6,742 bases of DNA from Vulcanimicrobiia bacterium (lineage in GTDB: Bacteria > Eremiobacterota > Eremiobacteria > Baltobacterales > Baltobacteraceae), in the NCBI GenBank assembly GCA_024281135.1, contig JAMXLG010000085.1, positions 1 through 6,742 on the forward strand. The letters run 5' to 3'. The notes under the pieces were generated by a model. The model was not told where the DNA came from and made no database searches. It was given only the letters and a program-made list of their open reading frames with translations. Made by a program: the position numbers and the translations under genes. Positions 5,812-6,742 of the stretch are shown one piece after another. The number at the start of each line of letters is the position of its first letter. Within the stretch, counting starts at the first letter, position 1.

Positions 5812-6603
5812 CTACGCCGCGCGATATTTTGCCTTGTCGACGCCTAATTGAATAAGCCTTCCTGCGCGTATCGCTGTAATATCGATGTGATCGCTCTGCG
5901 CATGCTGCTGCATTGTGACGAGCACGTCGCCGATCAGGAGTCCGATGTCCGATGCGGCACTGCCGGATTGAACCTCGAGAATTACGTAGCCGGAAAAATC
6001 GCGTCCCTCGGCGATGGTCGTCACCGGAGCCAACGCGACGCCGAGGCGAAACGGTTGCAACACAGCCTCTCCCAAAAAACGCTGGACGCTGCTGGATGAA
6101 ACGGCAAGCGCGATAGCACCGGCAACCACCATACTGTTGACTCCGACCACTCGACCCAAGGCATCAGCAAGTGGGCCGCCGGAATTTCCCGGCGCGAGCC
6201 GAACATCGGCGCTGACCCATCGTCCCGGCGGACCGTGCACCACTCCGCTTGTGACTGCTCCACTCAAGCCGAACGGATTACCAACTGCTATGACGATCTC
6301 GCCGACGCGCAAGGTGGCGGAATCGCGAACGCTTACGGCATTGAGACCGCGCGTTTCGATGCGCAACGCCGCCAAATCGGCGTGCGCATCGCGCTCCACG
6401 ACCTTACCTTCGAAAGAGCGGCCGTCGTGAAGTTCAATTCGTGCGCTGTGCCGCGTCGCAACATGTGCGTTCGTTACGATCAAACCGTCGTCCGACCACA
6501 CCACACCTGAACCGGCGCTGTGGTGTCCGTTGCGGACGGTCACCGTCGACCGCTGCAGCGATTCCGCGACGATAGCAGCTGCGTCGTCGAACAGAGCGTT
6601 CAT
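5812..6603 (-). CDS. HtrA/Deg-like trypsin-family serine protease with reduced PDZ domain
   Basis: The 263-aa product is a family S1C serine endopeptidase. All three catalytic residues are visible: His47 in TNAHV, Asp76 in HADLAAL, and Ser141 in the GNSGGP loop; VGNPFGLSGAVTSG (108-121) is also typical. A PDZ-like region follows (about 186-263: LGVALAPV, GYVILEVQSGSAASDIGLLI, GDVLV). It runs from GDVLVTMQQHAQSD straight into IDITAIRAGRLIQLGV, skipping roughly 18-20 residues that would hold the peptide-groove helix. The N-terminus (MNALFDDAAAIVAESLQRST) has no hydrophobic segment, so no signal peptide or membrane anchor is apparent and the protein may be cytoplasmic, unlike most DegP/DegS relatives. 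GGTGAG (6609-6614) 5 nt upstream supports the ATG, which overlaps the previous gene's stop as ATGA. Substrate unknown. Confidence 0.93.
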   Translation of the reverse strand: MNALFDDAAAIVAESLQRSTVTVRNGHHSAGSGVVWSDDGLIVTNAHVATRHSARIELHDGRSFEGKVVERDAHADLAALRIETRGLNAVSVRDSATLRVGEIVIAVGNPFGLSGAVTSGVVHGPPGRWVSADVRLAPGNSGGPLADALGRVVGVNSMVVAGAIALAVSSSSVQRFLGEAVLQPFRLGVALAPVTTIAEGRDFSGYVILEVQSGSAASDIGLLIGDVLVTMQQHAQSDHIDITAIRAGRLIQLGVDKAKYRAA

Positions 6604-6742
6604 TGTCGCTCACCGACTGTTAGTGATACGTCTCGCTTTTCACCGCCACGAACGATCTGCACGGAGATCTGTCGGCCTACGGTATCGGGCCCAAGCGCAC
6701 GTTGTACGTCGTCAGTATCTTCGACCTCGATGTCGCCGATTG
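6600..6742 (-). CDS. C-terminal PDZ end of a second HtrA-like protease (cut by window edge)
   Basis: The frame is open from the right edge to TGA at 6602-6600 and gives 46 residues: IGDIEVEDTDDVQRALGPDT, VGRQISVQIVRGGEKRDVSL, TVGERQ. This is the typical last part of an HtrA PDZ domain: strand, the alpha-B helix (DDVQRAL), a G-containing turn, and the final LTVGER strand. The stop overlaps the start of the next protease gene as ATGA, so the two are probably co-transcribed and translationally coupled. The protease domain would lie outside the window; a different PDZ protein is possible, but the tandem arrangement makes an HtrA paralogue most likely. Confidence 0.7.
   Translation of the reverse strand, partial: IGDIEVEDTDDVQRALGPDTVGRQISVQIVRGGEKRDVSLTVGERQ
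6609..6614 (-). promoter_or_regulatory. Ribosome binding site of the HtrA-like gene, inside the preceding gene
   Basis: GGTGAG on the minus strand lies 5 nt before the ATG at 6603 and inside the last codons of the upstream PDZ gene (encoding VGE). It supports the chosen start and coupled translation. Confidence 0.6.

Noticed and set aside
5815..5835. Programmed -1 frameshift joining protease and regulator at GCA AAA TAT
   Set aside because: The site is not a proper X-XXY-YYZ slippery heptamer, and I see no clear stimulatory structure after it. Kept only as one alternative for the missing start codon.
1..6742. CRISPR array, insertion sequence, tRNA or phage genes
   Set aside because: No regularly spaced repeats, terminal inverted repeats, transposase motifs or cloverleaf-like sequences were found on either strand.

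Overview
The window is moderately GC-rich bacterial chromosome (roughly 60 % GC by eye) in two blocks that meet head to head at about 3.5 kb and tail to tail at about 5.2 kb. The ribosomal proteins are clearly bacterial but diverge at several usually stable loops. The transport protein carries a lipobox signal peptide. I infer a deep-branching, poorly sampled phylum; an Eremiobacterota/WPS-2-like lineage is a guess that these genes alone cannot prove.

Left block (1-3578, minus strand): most of an S10-type ribosomal protein operon, transcribed right to left as rplC (L3), rplD (L4), rplW (L23), rplB (L2), rpsS (S19), rplV (L22) and rpsC (S3, cut by the window edge). rpsJ, which usually opens this operon, is absent. 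rplC has its own promoter (TTGACG-17-TAAAGT, 3550-3578), a leader of about 105 nt with a stable hairpin, and a good Shine-Dalgarno sequence. Four of the six gene junctions are UAAUG stop/start overlaps and the other two have 2-3 nt gaps, so translation is probably coupled along the whole message. L22 has an unusual basic, repetitive C-terminal tail and a longer tunnel-hairpin loop; L3 has an atypical central loop.

Middle (3598/3613-5199, plus strand): a divergently transcribed family-5 (dipeptide/oligopeptide/nickel-type) extracytoplasmic solute-binding lipoprotein, with no permease or ATPase gene beside it in the window. Its synonymous codon choice changes sharply about 45 % of the way through, which suggests a mosaic gene.

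Right block (5240-6742, minus strand, convergent with the lipoprotein gene): the PDZ end of one HtrA-like protease gene, then a compact second HtrA-like serine protease joined to it by an ATGA overlap, then a LuxR-family (GerE) regulator. The second protease keeps the full catalytic triad but lacks a signal peptide and part of its PDZ domain. The regulator's reading frame is open well upstream of its first usable start codon (TTG), and the skipped part encodes the beginning of a receiver domain. The block looks like a small proteolysis/regulation operon whose last gene has a start-codon problem.

No tRNA, rRNA, CRISPR array, insertion sequence or phage gene was seen.
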